Positions 25,564 through 34,579 of a stretch of 64,000 bases of DNA are shown here, piece by piece. Under the pieces are notes generated by a model. The model was not told where the DNA came from. It saw nothing but the letters and a program-made list of their open reading frames with translations, and ran no database searches. Location: contig NZ_FNGD01000013.1 of the NCBI RefSeq assembly GCF_900102895.1, forward strand, positions 62,001 through 126,000, given 5' to 3'. The DNA is from Arthrobacter sp. ov407 (GTDB lineage Bacteria > Actinomycetota > Actinomycetes > Actinomycetales > Micrococcaceae). Each line of letters opens with the position of its first letter. The stretch's first letter is position 1. A program made the position numbers and the translations under genes.

Positions 25564-26763
25564 TCACCGAATGATGCGACCGTCGTGGATAACAGTCCTC
25601 GGCCTGTTCTTGTCCCAGAGAACTGCCGGGTCCTCAAAGGGGTCGCCGTCCAGGATCACGGCATCGCCCGCCATTCCAGTGCCGATGCTCCCGATGCTTG
25701 GGTCCTGAAGGAGCTCCGCGTTTACCGAGGTCAGCGATCTCAGGGTCTCCAGGACGCCTGCCGCCTCGATCTGCAGCCGAATGCCGAGCAGTTGATCGTC
25801 CTCAAGGTCCCCCATCAGGTCGGATCCGAAGCCCACCTTGACCCCGGCCTGCAGGGCCAGTTCAACAGCAGTCTTGCCGGCCTCAAGCACCTCGGCGTTC
25901 TTGGCCTGGGATACGGGGTTCAGCCCCAGTCCTGCACCCCTTCTGCTCATGGCGTCGTAGGCGGCAAGCGTCGGCACGAGGAAGCTTCCGTATTCGGCCA
26001 TCATCTGCGCCGTGTCCCGGTCCAAGAGGTTCCCGTGTTCTATGGAACGTACGCCGTTTTCCACTGAATGCTTGATTGCCTCGGGCGAATACGCATGGGC
26101 CGCCACGTAACTCTTGCGCCGGGCGGCCTCGTCCACCACCGCCCGGACTTCTTCCGCTGAATACTGCGGCAACCGGATGGGATCTGTCAGGGAGACGACC
26201 CCTCCGGAGGTCATAATCTTGATGGCGTGGCTTCCCGTGCGGAACCGTTCCCGGACTGCCCTGCGCAGATTGTCCACCCCGTCCACGACGGAACACATGT
26301 GACCGTGATCGAAGCAGACATCCAGATCCGCGGACCGGGGATCGCCATGCCCGCCGGTCTGGCTGAGAGCCGGACCCGTGTAGTAGTACCTCGGAGCCGT
26401 GACCAGGCCGCTGCGGATGGCGCGGGCCAGCCCGCTGTCCCCGCCGGCCACATCGCGGACGGTAGTGAATCCCCGCCGCACCGCGGCGCCCAAGCGGCGC
26501 GCCCCCACCAGTGCTGTGTAGCTCAGGAGCGAGCGCTCAACCTCAAGGCCGCCCAGGCCCACGGCGTACGCGTGAAAGTGGGCATCAATGAGCCCGGGCA
26601 CCACGACGCGGCCGTCCGCGTCGATCACCTCGCCTTCGGGGATGACGTCGCCGGTCTCCTGAATGATCCCATCCCGGAACAGGATGGATCCGATCGCCAA
26701 CTCGGGCGAATGTCCGTCAAAGATCCGGGCATTGTGGATGGTCAGGGCATCTGCGTTGGTCAT
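25564..26763 (-). CDS. metal-dependent amidohydrolase (imidazolonepropionase-like/Sgx9260 group)
   Basis: A 399-residue cytoplasmic hydrolase of the amidohydrolase superfamily. Metal ligands are visible as PGLIDAHFHAY (HxH), HAIKIMTSGGV (bridging Lys), YVAAHAY, SIEHGN and GFGSDLMGD (Asp). The C-terminal strand is MAGDAVILDGDPFEDPAVLWDKNRPRTVIHDGRII. Members of this group act as Xaa-Pro or Xaa-Arg dipeptidases or on other amides. Its place upstream of a polyamine-type importer suggests it processes an imported amide or peptide-like compound (inference). It lies 50 bases after the LacI stop on the same strand. Confidence 0.88.
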   Translation of the reverse strand: MTNADALTIHNARIFDGHSPELAIGSILFRDGIIQETGDVIPEGEVIDADGRVVVPGLIDAHFHAYAVGLGGLEVERSLLSYTALVGARRLGAAVRRGFTTVRDVAGGDSGLARAIRSGLVTAPRYYYTGPALSQTGGHGDPRSADLDVCFDHGHMCSVVDGVDNLRRAVRERFRTGSHAIKIMTSGGVVSLTDPIRLPQYSAEEVRAVVDEAARRKSYVAAHAYSPEAIKHSVENGVRSIEHGNLLDRDTAQMMAEYGSFLVPTLAAYDAMSRRGAGLGLNPVSQAKNAEVLEAGKTAVELALQAGVKVGFGSDLMGDLEDDQLLGIRLQIEAAGVLETLRSLTSVNAELLQDPSIGSIGTGMAGDAVILDGDPFEDPAVLWDKNRPRTVIHDGRIIR

Positions 26764-26813
26764 GCTGACAACTCCTCCGGTGGGATGCTCGTGGTTGGGC
26801 TCGGTCCGGTTTT

Positions 26814-27863
26814 CTAGGTGCTGGCCGCTTCCGTAGAACCGCGCACCATCAGTGAACCCTGGAGTATCAGCTGGGGCTGTTCCAAGCCCTTGCCCTCCAT
26901 GACCCTGCGGAGCTGTTCGCCGGCCTTGGCCCCGAGGGCGTCGCCCGGAAGGTGGACGCTGGTGAGGCCCGGGTTGGACGTGGCCGAATAGGGCAGGTCA
27001 TCGAAGCCTGCCACGGCCAGTTCCTGCGGAATGCGGACGCCGGCCACCCGCGCCTCCTGCAGCACCCCATAGGCATGGGTATCGGTGGCGCAGACGACGG
27101 CGGTGACACCGTCCCGCTGCCAGCCCGGCCACGCCGCGGCGAATGCTCCGGCGGCGGCTCCGACGTCGATGGTGGTGCCGATGACGTGGTCCGTGGCCAC
27201 GGTGATGCCCAGCGCCGCGGACTCCTCCAGGAATGCCGCCCGCCGGATATCGAATGTCGCCGTGCCGGTCACACTGTCCACGTACGCCGCTTGTTTGTGT
27301 CCGGCGTCCGCCAGGTGCCGGGCCAGCAGGCGGGCGCCGTGTCCGACGTCGAGATTCACCGAGGGGGCGAAGGACTCCAGGCCGGGGGCGTCCAGCAGGA
27401 CGAGAGGGCCTGCGACGGAAAGATCCTCCAGGAACTCCGCGCTGGGCGCATCTACGAGCAGCCCGGCCGGCCGCAAAGCCAAGAGCCTGCGGACGTCGTC
27501 GACGCGCGGGAACTCCCCGGCGTCCGTGACGGAGAGCAGCAGCTGGTATTCGGCGCCGAGCGCGCCGCGGACTCCGGCAATGACGTTGGCGAAGAAAGGG
27601 TTGGAGATGTCCGGCGCCACGAGAATGACGATCGAACTGATGCCCTTGGCCAGCGAACTGCCAATACTGTCCACCACATAGCCGAGTTCCGCAATGGCTT
27701 CCCGGACCCGCGAAATGTTGTCCTCCGAGACCCGCCCCTGGGTCTTGCCATTGGCCACAAGGGAGACCGTTGCGGTGGAGACCCCGGCCCGCGCAGCCAC
27801 CATCGCCGCAGTGACGCGCGGGGTGCGCCCCCGAAGCTCGTGAACTTGTTCGCCGGATTCCAT
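26814..27863 (-). CDS. LacI-family transcriptional regulator
   Basis: A 349-residue repressor of normal length starting at ATG 27863. A TTG at 27905 would add 14 residues. The helix-turn-helix is TAAMVAARAGVSTATVSLVANGK, the hinge helix ELGYVVDSIGSSLAKG, and the sensor begins SSIVILVAPDISNPFFANVIAGV. The C-terminus has VAGFDDLPYSATSNPGLTSVHLPGDALG. The divergent region holds two LacI-type palindromes. It likely represses the nucleoside hydrolase operon and itself, perhaps with the amidohydrolase and ABC genes downstream. Confidence 0.92.
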   Translation of the reverse strand: MESGEQVHELRGRTPRVTAAMVAARAGVSTATVSLVANGKTQGRVSEDNISRVREAIAELGYVVDSIGSSLAKGISSIVILVAPDISNPFFANVIAGVRGALGAEYQLLLSVTDAGEFPRVDDVRRLLALRPAGLLVDAPSAEFLEDLSVAGPLVLLDAPGLESFAPSVNLDVGHGARLLARHLADAGHKQAAYVDSVTGTATFDIRRAAFLEESAALGITVATDHVIGTTIDVGAAAGAFAAAWPGWQRDGVTAVVCATDTHAYGVLQEARVAGVRIPQELAVAGFDDLPYSATSNPGLTSVHLPGDALGAKAGEQLRRVMEGKGLEQPQLILQGSLMVRGSTEAAST

Positions 27864-27909
27864 ACCTCGATCGTAGCCGGGAGGGGCGCGTCGCACCTGC
27901 CGCAAGACA

Positions 27910-27944
27910 TCAAGCGCTTGACGTCATTTACGTTAAGCGCTTGA
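27910..27944. promoter_or_regulatory. two LacI-type operators
   Basis: TCAAGCGCTTGA (27910-27921) is a perfect palindrome. TTAAGCGCTTGA (27933-27944) is the same with one mismatch, its centre 23 bases away. GACGCTT direct repeats follow. The site lies just upstream of TTGACA (27955-27960), a likely -35 box for the nucleoside hydrolase operon. Confidence 0.8.
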
Positions 27945-28028
27945 CGCTTGACGCTTGACAGTGCCAAACTCACTCTGAACGCTTTATCGCACCGCCCCGG
28001 CGGACCCCAACGACGTGGAGATATTTAC

Positions 28029-29042
28029 GTGGATCCCATCACCCTGAAACCGGAACGCAGGAAGATCATCCTGGACTGCGACCCCGGCCATGACGACGCC
28101 GTGGCCATGCTGCTGGCTCACGGCAATCCGGACATTGAGCTGCTCGCCGTCACAACCGTCGTCGGCAACCAGACCCTCGAAAGGGTCACCCGCAACGCTC
28201 TGTCGGTGGGCACGATTGCCGGCATCACCGGCGTCCCCTTCGCCGCCGGCTGCGATCGGCCCTTGGTCCGCAGCATCGAAACCGCCCCCGACATCCACGG
28301 TGAGAGCGGCATGGACGGCCCCGCCCAGCCCGAATCCAGCATCGAACTGGACCCGCGCCACGCCGTCGACCTCATCATCGACACTGTTATGGCGCACGAG
28401 CCTGGCACCGTGACGCTGGTGCCTACGGCAGGACTGACCAACATTGCCATGGCGGCCCGCAAGGAGCCGCGCATCGTGGAACGCGTTAAAGAAGTTGTGC
28501 TCATGGGCGGCGGGTACCACGTAGGCAACTGGAGCGCCGTTTCCGAATTCAACATCATCATCGACCCCGAGGCCGCACATATCGTGTTCAACGAGCCGTG
28601 GCCCGTGGTCATGGTGGGCTTGGACCTCACGCACCAGGCCCTCGCGACCCCCGAAGTCGTGGAAAGAATCGCTGCCGTCGGTACCAAGCCCGCCCAGTTC
28701 GTGCTGGAGCTGATGGAGTTCTTCACCAAGACGTACAAGGACGCCCAAGGCTTCGATTACCCGCCCGTCCACGACCCCTGCGCGGTGGCCTACGTCATCG
28801 ATCCCACAGTGATGACCACCCGCAAAGTCCCCGTGAACATCGAACTGCAGGGCCAACTGACGCTCGGCATGACCGTCGCGGATTTCCGCGCCCCGGCACC
28901 GGAGGACTGCCACACGTCCGTGGCTGTGGACCTCGACCACGCGAAGTTCTGGAACCTCGTCACAGACGCCCTGGTGCGCATCGGCGACGTGGACCCGTCC
29001 GCCGCCGTCAGCATCGGCGCACGAATCGGAGCCAACTCATGA
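28029..29042 (+). CDS. nucleoside hydrolase (IunH/URH family)
   Basis: A 337-residue enzyme starting at GTG 28029 with GGAG eight bases upstream. The Ca-binding aspartate cluster reads IILDCDPGHDDAVAMLLA near residues 13-30. Further family motifs are VTTVVGNQTLERVTRNAL, VTLVPTAGLTNIAMA, VVLMGGGYHVGNWS-EFNIIIDPEAA and HDPCAVAYVIDP. The reaction is hydrolysis of ribonucleosides to base and ribose in the cytoplasm. It is followed, with ATGA overlaps, by an MFS transporter and ribokinase, so the operon salvages nucleosides and phosphorylates the released ribose. Confidence 0.94.
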   Translation: MDPITLKPERRKIILDCDPGHDDAVAMLLAHGNPDIELLAVTTVVGNQTLERVTRNALSVGTIAGITGVPFAAGCDRPLVRSIETAPDIHGESGMDGPAQPESSIELDPRHAVDLIIDTVMAHEPGTVTLVPTAGLTNIAMAARKEPRIVERVKEVVLMGGGYHVGNWSAVSEFNIIIDPEAAHIVFNEPWPVVMVGLDLTHQALATPEVVERIAAVGTKPAQFVLELMEFFTKTYKDAQGFDYPPVHDPCAVAYVIDPTVMTTRKVPVNIELQGQLTLGMTVADFRAPAPEDCHTSVAVDLDHAKFWNLVTDALVRIGDVDPSAAVSIGARIGANS

Positions 29043-30463
29043 GCACCCAGATCTACGAATCCAAGACCACGCGACGAAGCGTCGCTGCACTCACGGCAGC
29101 CCTGTTGACGGCTTGCATTGCCTTCCAGCTCAACGCATCGATGCTCAGCCCCGCCCTCGTCACGATGGGCAACGAACTCCACACCGATCAGGCCGTGATC
29201 GGCCTGTCCCAGACGTGGTTCTTCACCGCGGCAGCACTGTTTTCCCTCTTCCTGCCGCGCCTGAGCGACATTGTGGGGCGCAGGAAGATCCTGCTGGGCA
29301 TGATGCTGATGATGGCTGTCGGCTCGGTGATCGCGGCCATGGCTCCCGATATCACCTGGCTCTTCGTCGGACGCATCATCCAGGGCGTCAGCGGCCCCAC
29401 GGTCCCGCTGTGCCTGATCATGCTGCGCTCCGCCGTCAGCGACCCGCGGAAGTACGGCGCCCTCATGGGCCTCATCACCGCCGTCAACGGCGGGGTTGCC
29501 GGCGTCGACTCCTTTGTCGGGGGTTACTTCGCCGAGCATTTCGGGTTCCGCAGCATCTTCTGGCTCATGGTGGTGCTGGCCGTCGTGGCGGCGGGCCTGG
29601 TCGCCGTCCTGGCCGGTGAAAGCAAGCCGGCGGTGGGCACCAAGATGGACTGGCCCGGCGTCTTCTTCATCGTGATCGCGGTCGGCGCCCTGCTCACAGC
29701 CCTCAACGAGGCCTCCAAACTGGTCAGTGGCTTCTCCCCCGGCACCCTCGCACTGGCGATTGCCCTCATCGCCGTTGCAGTGATCGCCTTCTTCGGGTTC
29801 TGGACGGTGGAAAAGCGCTCCCCGCAGCCGATGGTGGAGACCGCCCACCTGCGCCAGCGCTCCACTTGGGCGCCGTTGCTGACCACAACCCTGACCATGA
29901 CCGGCGTCTTCGCGGTCATCAACGGGATCGTTCCCGCCTACGTGCAGGCCACGGCTCCCGGCTTCGGCGTGGGACCGACCGAAATGTCACTCATCATCCT
30001 CACCCCATATGCCCTCCTGGGCTGGGTTGTCGGACCCATCAGCGGCCGCTTGGCCCCGGTTTTCGGCTACACCAAAGTTTTGCGGATCGGCATGGCCGGC
30101 AGCGTCGTGGCCCTGGCGATCATCGCCTTCTTCGGCCTCAGCAGCCTGCCCATGATGATTGCCGGAACAGCGTTGCTGGGCATCATGTACGCGGGTACGG
30201 TCAACATCATGCTGAACGGCCTTGGCGTTGTCCTCTCCCCCGCTGGCAACCCCGGCTTTCTCCCCGGCATGAACGCCGGCGCGTTCAACCTGGGCGCCGG
30301 CCTGAGCTTCCTGGTCCTGCCGGCGGCGCTCGTGGCCTCCTCCGCACCGGGCGATGCCCAGGCGTCCTACTTCACCGCGATCACGGTGGGCCTGATCATC
30401 ACCGTGGCGGCTTTCGCCGCTTCACTGCTGATTCCCAAGCCCGTAGAAGCTGAGGCGAAATGA
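29039..30463 (+). CDS. MFS transporter (DHA2-like), probable nucleoside or ribose carrier
   Basis: A 474-residue protein starting at the ATG overlapping the hydrolase stop. It has about 14 hydrophobic segments. MFS motif A is LPRLSDIVGRRKILLG after the second segment, and motif C-like VNGGVAGVDSFVGGYFAEHFGFRSIFWLMV is present. The DHA2 branch is mostly of drug exporters, but the operon context argues for uptake of a nucleoside. Its TGA overlaps the ribokinase ATG. Confidence 0.88.
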   Translation: MSTQIYESKTTRRSVAALTAALLTACIAFQLNASMLSPALVTMGNELHTDQAVIGLSQTWFFTAAALFSLFLPRLSDIVGRRKILLGMMLMMAVGSVIAAMAPDITWLFVGRIIQGVSGPTVPLCLIMLRSAVSDPRKYGALMGLITAVNGGVAGVDSFVGGYFAEHFGFRSIFWLMVVLAVVAAGLVAVLAGESKPAVGTKMDWPGVFFIVIAVGALLTALNEASKLVSGFSPGTLALAIALIAVAVIAFFGFWTVEKRSPQPMVETAHLRQRSTWAPLLTTTLTMTGVFAVINGIVPAYVQATAPGFGVGPTEMSLIILTPYALLGWVVGPISGRLAPVFGYTKVLRIGMAGSVVALAIIAFFGLSSLPMMIAGTALLGIMYAGTVNIMLNGLGVVLSPAGNPGFLPGMNAGAFNLGAGLSFLVLPAALVASSAPGDAQASYFTAITVGLIITVAAFAASLLIPKPVEAEAK

Positions 30464-31416
30464 CCCGCCCGACCCCGTCCCCGATCGTCGTCGTCGGCTC
30501 GCTGAACGCGGACCTGACCATCTACTGCGACAGGCTCCCCCTGCCCGGTGAAACGGTGCACGGGAACGGTTTTGCGGTCAACCCCGGAGGCAAGAGCGCC
30601 AACCAGGCCGTCGCCGCGAGCAAGCTCGGGGCCCGGGTCGTGCTGATCGGTGCGGTCGGCGACGACAGCAACGGTGACATGCTCTTGGCATCCACTGCCG
30701 GGGCCGGCGTGGACATTTCCCACGTCCGCCGCACGCCTGATGCCGCGACCGGCGTCGCCGTCATCTCCGTCGACGCGAACGGTGAGAACAACATCATCAT
30801 CTCGGCCGGAGCCAACGGCACGCTGGCGCCCGGGGATGTTGCCGCTTCCGCCGAATTGTTCGAGGGCGCGTCCGTGGTGTGCCTGTGCCTCGAGGTTGGC
30901 CTGGACACGGTTGAGGCCGCGGCCCGGTTGGGCCACGACGCCGGGGCTACCGTTCTGCTCAATCTGTCGCCCTACGCCGAGATCCCGGCGAGCTTGGCCG
31001 CCCTCTGCGACATCCTGCTGGTGAATGCGCATGAGGCGTCGCTGTTCCTGGGCGGCGCCTCCGTGCCCGACGCCGGGGCTGACACCGCGGCGTGGGCGCC
31101 GGTCCGGGACAAGTTCGCCGATCGCGGACTGCACCGTGTTGTGGTCACTTTGGGGGCGAACGGCTCCGTTGTCCTGGACTCCGGAGCAGGCGCCGAGGGC
31201 CACATCACCCGCATTGAACCCACCAGGGTCGACGCCAAGGACACCACCGGCGCAGGCGATGCATTCACCGGGGCCGTGGCTGCGCGCCTTGCTGCCGGCG
31301 AATCGCTTCCGGCCGCTGCCGCCTTCGCGTCCGTTGCCGCGGCCTTGGCAGCGACCAGGAAGGGAACGCAAACGGCGTACCCGGAAGCGGCGGATGTGGA
31401 GGAACTGCTCGCTTAA
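30460..31416 (+). CDS. rbsK: ribokinase (PfkB family)
   Basis: A 318-residue sugar kinase. The N-terminus VVVGSLNADLTIYCDRLPLPGETVHG and the motif NPGGKSANQAVAASKLG are those of ribokinases. The C-terminal PfkB signature is DTTGAGDAFTGAVAARL with the catalytic Asp. It phosphorylates ribose to ribose 5-phosphate, here probably ribose freed by the nucleoside hydrolase. It is the last gene of the operon; an 18-bp perfect stem follows. Confidence 0.92.
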   Translation: MTRPTPSPIVVVGSLNADLTIYCDRLPLPGETVHGNGFAVNPGGKSANQAVAASKLGARVVLIGAVGDDSNGDMLLASTAGAGVDISHVRRTPDAATGVAVISVDANGENNIIISAGANGTLAPGDVAASAELFEGASVVCLCLEVGLDTVEAAARLGHDAGATVLLNLSPYAEIPASLAALCDILLVNAHEASLFLGGASVPDAGADTAAWAPVRDKFADRGLHRVVVTLGANGSVVLDSGAGAEGHITRIEPTRVDAKDTTGAGDAFTGAVAARLAAGESLPAAAAFASVAAALAATRKGTQTAYPEAADVEELLA

Positions 31417-31729
31417 CGGCCGCACCCGCTAGTCAGGGCCGCCACGGGAGGGGCGCCGCAGAGCCTGTCTGCGGCGCCCCTCCCGGTTAGGCTCCGGACC
31501 TAAGCACCGGACGGGCCTGGCGGTCCTTGGTCGATGCAACCCAATTGCACAGCAGATTCACAGCGGGGCGCTATTGAAGTTACAGCTGCAAGGCCCACAC
31601 TGATTCGACCTGATAGGAGTATTTGCCGGGCGAGGGTGGCCGCGACTTACTGGAGCGTCAGTGGCGAGCGTCTTGACCAGTCGAGCCGAAATCAAGCGAC
31701 CTTGTACCGACTAGTGATGGGCTCCCAGC
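31417..31729. other. intergenic region with terminator, otherwise empty
   Basis: 313 bases between ribokinase and the peptidase. The left part holds the strong hairpin listed separately. The rest shows no convincing frame and no clear promoter for the peptidase gene. Confidence 0.6.
31445..31485 (+). terminator. terminator hairpin of the nucleoside operon
   Basis: A perfect 18-bp stem (31445-31462 with 31468-31485) around the loop GCCTG, with no T tract. Confidence 0.75.
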
Positions 31730-32869
31730 ATGATCACTCTGCGCAAGCATGTACTTCCCTCGCTCCTCGTCCTGGTCCTGCTATCGACGTCGGCCTGTAC
31801 CTCCGGGGCCGCGGCCGGCTCCCCACCCGGTGCCGCACCGAGCCAATCCGGCGGCGCGCCGAGCAAATCCGCCGACGCGCCGAGCAAATCCGCCGAGCCC
31901 GCCAAGTCCGCCAGTCCCAGTGCTGCTGTGCCGGAGCAGGCGCCGGCCAGCACGGTGGACGCGCGCACGGTGCTGGCAGCCTTCCAGCCCCGGGGCATGG
32001 TTGATCATTTGAAGGCCCTGCAGAGTATCGCTGATGCCAACGGCGGAAACCGCGCTTCGGGCACCTCCGGATATGAGGAATCGGCCCTATATGTCGAGGA
32101 GCAGCTGCGCGCGGCCGGGTATGCACCGGTCCGGCAGACCTTCACCTTCAAACAGGATGGCCGGCGCGGCAAGACGGTGGAGTCCTTCAACATCCTGGCC
32201 GACACCGGGGGCAGTGCCGGGCACACCGTGGTGGTGGGCGCGCACCTGGACTCCGTGCAGGAGGGTCCGGGCATTGAGGACAACGGCAGCGGGGTGGCGG
32301 CGGTCCTGGAGACAGCGCGGTGGATGAAGGAGGCCGGGATCAAGCCGGCCAACCGGGTCCGGTTTGCGTTCTGGGGCGGGGAGGAGGACGGCCTGTACGG
32401 GTCCCAGCACTACGTCGACCAGCTGAGCCAAGAGGAGATCGGCCAGACCGCGGCGTATCTGAACGTGGACATGGTGGCCTCGCCCAACGGCGTGCGGTCC
32501 GTGCATGACGGCGACGGCACGGATTTCGGCCACGCCGGCCCGGCCGGGTCGAAGGCGATCGAGGACATCTTCTTCCGCTACTTCGAGGAGAACTCGCTGC
32601 CCGCCGAGACCACTCCCTTTGACGGCGGGTCCGACTACGATGCCTTCCTCTCGGCCGGCATTCCCGGCGGCGGGCTGTTCACCGGCGATGAGAAAAGGAA
32701 GACCGAGGCCCAGGCCCAGAGCTATGGCGGGGTGGCCGGCGAGGACCTCGATCCCTGCTACCACCAGTCCTGTGACACCATCGCCAACAACGACCTGGAA
32801 CTGCTCCAGGAAATGTCGGGGGCCCTGGCCTATGGCACCGTGGCCTACGCCATGGCGAAGACCGGCTAA
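31730..32869 (+). CDS. M28-family zinc peptidase, lipoprotein
   Basis: A 379-residue exported aminopeptidase. The signal peptide ends in lipobox LLSTSAC (Cys near residue 23). Then comes a 40-residue Ser/Ala/Pro linker with SKSADAPSKSAEPAKSAS repeats. The M28 zinc ligands are visible: VVVGAHLDSVQEGPGIEDNGSG (His and bridging Asp), FWGGEEDGLYGSQHYV (Glu-Glu) and AYLNVDMVASPNG (Asp). The last His is in the C-terminal DPCYHQSCDTIAN. It probably trims peptides outside the cell. It is a single gene. Confidence 0.93.
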   Translation: MITLRKHVLPSLLVLVLLSTSACTSGAAAGSPPGAAPSQSGGAPSKSADAPSKSAEPAKSASPSAAVPEQAPASTVDARTVLAAFQPRGMVDHLKALQSIADANGGNRASGTSGYEESALYVEEQLRAAGYAPVRQTFTFKQDGRRGKTVESFNILADTGGSAGHTVVVGAHLDSVQEGPGIEDNGSGVAAVLETARWMKEAGIKPANRVRFAFWGGEEDGLYGSQHYVDQLSQEEIGQTAAYLNVDMVASPNGVRSVHDGDGTDFGHAGPAGSKAIEDIFFRYFEENSLPAETTPFDGGSDYDAFLSAGIPGGGLFTGDEKRKTEAQAQSYGGVAGEDLDPCYHQSCDTIANNDLELLQEMSGALAYGTVAYAMAKTG

Positions 32870-33005
32870 TCGCCTGGTTTGCCAGCGCGCTCATCGGCTT
32901 GTGAAAAGCTTGAGTCGCGAGGTGCTCCGGTTCCGCCCAGGCCGACGCGGTGGCACACTTGGTGGACTATCGAGTGACTGGGGGGATCCACGTCAGGAGA
33001 TCGTC

Positions 33006-33062
33006 ATGGGCATTCTGGTCCGCACGTGCACTTCCGGCCGCCGGACGGCGGTGGAGCCATGA
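33006..33062 (+). CDS. short leader ORF (18 residues) before the nagA-like gene
   Basis: ATG at 33006 with AGGAG six bases upstream, the best ribosome site in this region. It encodes MGILVRTCTSGRRTAVEP and ends with a TGA that overlaps the next ATG (ATGA). It may be a leader peptide that couples translation to the following small frame. Confidence 0.35.
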   Translation: MGILVRTCTSGRRTAVEP

Positions 33063-33172
33063 TGGCCGGGTGGGCCTATCTCATGGCGGGAATCATGACC
33101 GTCGACGCGCTCCTACTCGGGTTGCTCCTGCTGAACGTGAAGTGGCCGAAGCGCTGGAAAAAAAACGGCTGA
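33059..33172 (+). CDS. small membrane protein ORF (37 residues) ending in a slippery heptamer
   Basis: The frame starts ATGATG at 33059, preceded by GGAG, and encodes MMAGWAYLMAGIMTVDALLL, further leucines and a basic tail (WPKRWKKNG). This is one membrane segment with a cytoplasmic anchor. The last codons contain A AAA AAC in the zero frame, directly before GGC TGA. A -1 slip there would continue in the frame of the NagA-like gene. It may be an independent small protein or the N-terminus of a membrane-anchored NagA. Confidence 0.4.
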   Translation: MMAGWAYLMAGIMTVDALLLGLLLLNVKWPKRWKKNG

Positions 33173-34479
33173 CGTTTCCGGAAGCCCCAATCGCACAGAA
33201 ACCAGGGACCATCATCCTTACCCTCGAGGACCGCGAAGCCGCTCCCGCTCCCGCCTACGTCCTGCGGGGCGCCCTCCTGAGCGACGGTGCCGTCACTCCG
33301 GACTCCGTGGTGGCGGTGGAAGGCGGCCGGATCGCCTACGCGGGACCCAGCAGCGGCTTTGACGCCGGGCAGTTCCCCGGGGCGGAGGAGCTCCCGCTGC
33401 CGCACGGCAGTTCACTGCTTCCCGGGCTTGTTGACCTCCACTGCCATGGCGCGGCGGGCGGGGGTTTCCCGACCGGGGATGACCGGGCCTGCCGGGAGGC
33501 GGTGGACTTCCTGCACCGCAACGGGACCACCACCCTGCTGGCCAGCCTGGTCACTGCCCCGGGCGATGAGCTGGTGCGGTCCCTCGGCGTACTAAAGGTC
33601 CTGGCGGCCGAGGGACTGATCGCAGGCGTCCATTCCGAGGGGCCCTTCCTCTCCCCCGCCCGCTGCGGCGCGCAGAACCCCCGCTGGCTCCGGGACCCCG
33701 ATCCCGATCTGCTCCGGGACCTGCTGGCGGCCGCCGGCGGAGCCCTGCAGACCATGACCTACGCCCCCGAGCTGCCCGGCGCCACTGAACTGCTCCGGAT
33801 TCTCACGGACCACGGCGTCACCCCCTCGCTGGGCCATACCGATACCGATGCCCACCTGGCGGCCGCCTCGCTGGCGGAAGCCGCCGACCTCATCGGCAGG
33901 GCCGCGGCCGGTGGAGCCTTCGGGCCGCAGGCCCGGCCCACGGTGACCCATCTGTTCAACGGCATGCCTCCCCTGCACCACCGGAGTCCCGGACCCGTCG
34001 CCGCGTGCCTGCGGCTGGCGGCGGCGGGCACGGTTGTGGTCGAGCTCGTCGGCGACGGCGTCCACCTCGACCCGGAGACGGTCCGGATGGTGTTTGACCT
34101 GGTCGGAGCCGAGGGCATCGCGCTGGTGACGGACTCCATGGCGGCAACCGGGCTGCCCGACGGCGACTACGAACTCGGCAGCTCGGATGTTGTGGTGCAC
34201 GACGGCGTGGCCACCTTAAGGAGTAACGGCGCCCTTGCCGGGGGCACGGCGACCCTGCTGGAGGTTGTCCGCGCCACCATCGCGGCGGGCGTGAGCCCTG
34301 CCGATGCCGTTATGGCGGCGACCCTGGTCCCGGCCCGTGTCCTGGGCCTGGAAACCGAGATCGGCGCCCTCCGGGCCGGAATGCGCGCCGACGTCATCGC
34401 CGTTGACCCGGGCTTCGAACTCGTGACCGTCCTGCGCGGCGGACGGATCCTGCCGGAGCATCGGCGCGTCGCGCTTTAG
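33142..34479 (+). CDS. nagA: N-acetylglucosamine-6-phosphate deacetylase-like protein
   Basis: The conserved body begins at YVLRGALLSDGAVTPDSVVAVEGGRIAYAGP (near 33259) and runs to the stop, giving about 405 residues of NagA homology. Metal-site motifs are LPGLVDLHCHGAAGGGF, HSEGPFLSPARCGAQNP, TPSLGHTDTDAH, THLFNGMPPLHHR, VELVGDGVHLDPETVRM and LVTDSMAATG. The enzyme removes acetyl from GlcNAc-6-phosphate. The start is unclear. The only in-frame start codon near the domain is a GTG at 33142 without a ribosome site, inside the 37-residue frame. No ATG, GTG or TTG lies between it and the domain. A -1 frameshift fusion is the alternative. Confidence 0.85.
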   Translation: MAEALEKKRLTFPEAPIAQKPGTIILTLEDREAAPAPAYVLRGALLSDGAVTPDSVVAVEGGRIAYAGPSSGFDAGQFPGAEELPLPHGSSLLPGLVDLHCHGAAGGGFPTGDDRACREAVDFLHRNGTTTLLASLVTAPGDELVRSLGVLKVLAAEGLIAGVHSEGPFLSPARCGAQNPRWLRDPDPDLLRDLLAAAGGALQTMTYAPELPGATELLRILTDHGVTPSLGHTDTDAHLAAASLAEAADLIGRAAAGGAFGPQARPTVTHLFNGMPPLHHRSPGPVAACLRLAAAGTVVVELVGDGVHLDPETVRMVFDLVGAEGIALVTDSMAATGLPDGDYELGSSDVVVHDGVATLRSNGALAGGTATLLEVVRATIAAGVSPADAVMAATLVPARVLGLETEIGALRAGMRADVIAVDPGFELVTVLRGGRILPEHRRVAL

Positions 34480-34579
34480 CCCCTGAATCCACGGGGCCGG
34501 CGGCGGTTGCGGAAGTTTCGAACCGTCCGGATTGTTGTTGTGAGTGTGGGCAGAAAAAATCTCCGGAGAGGAGCCCGCC

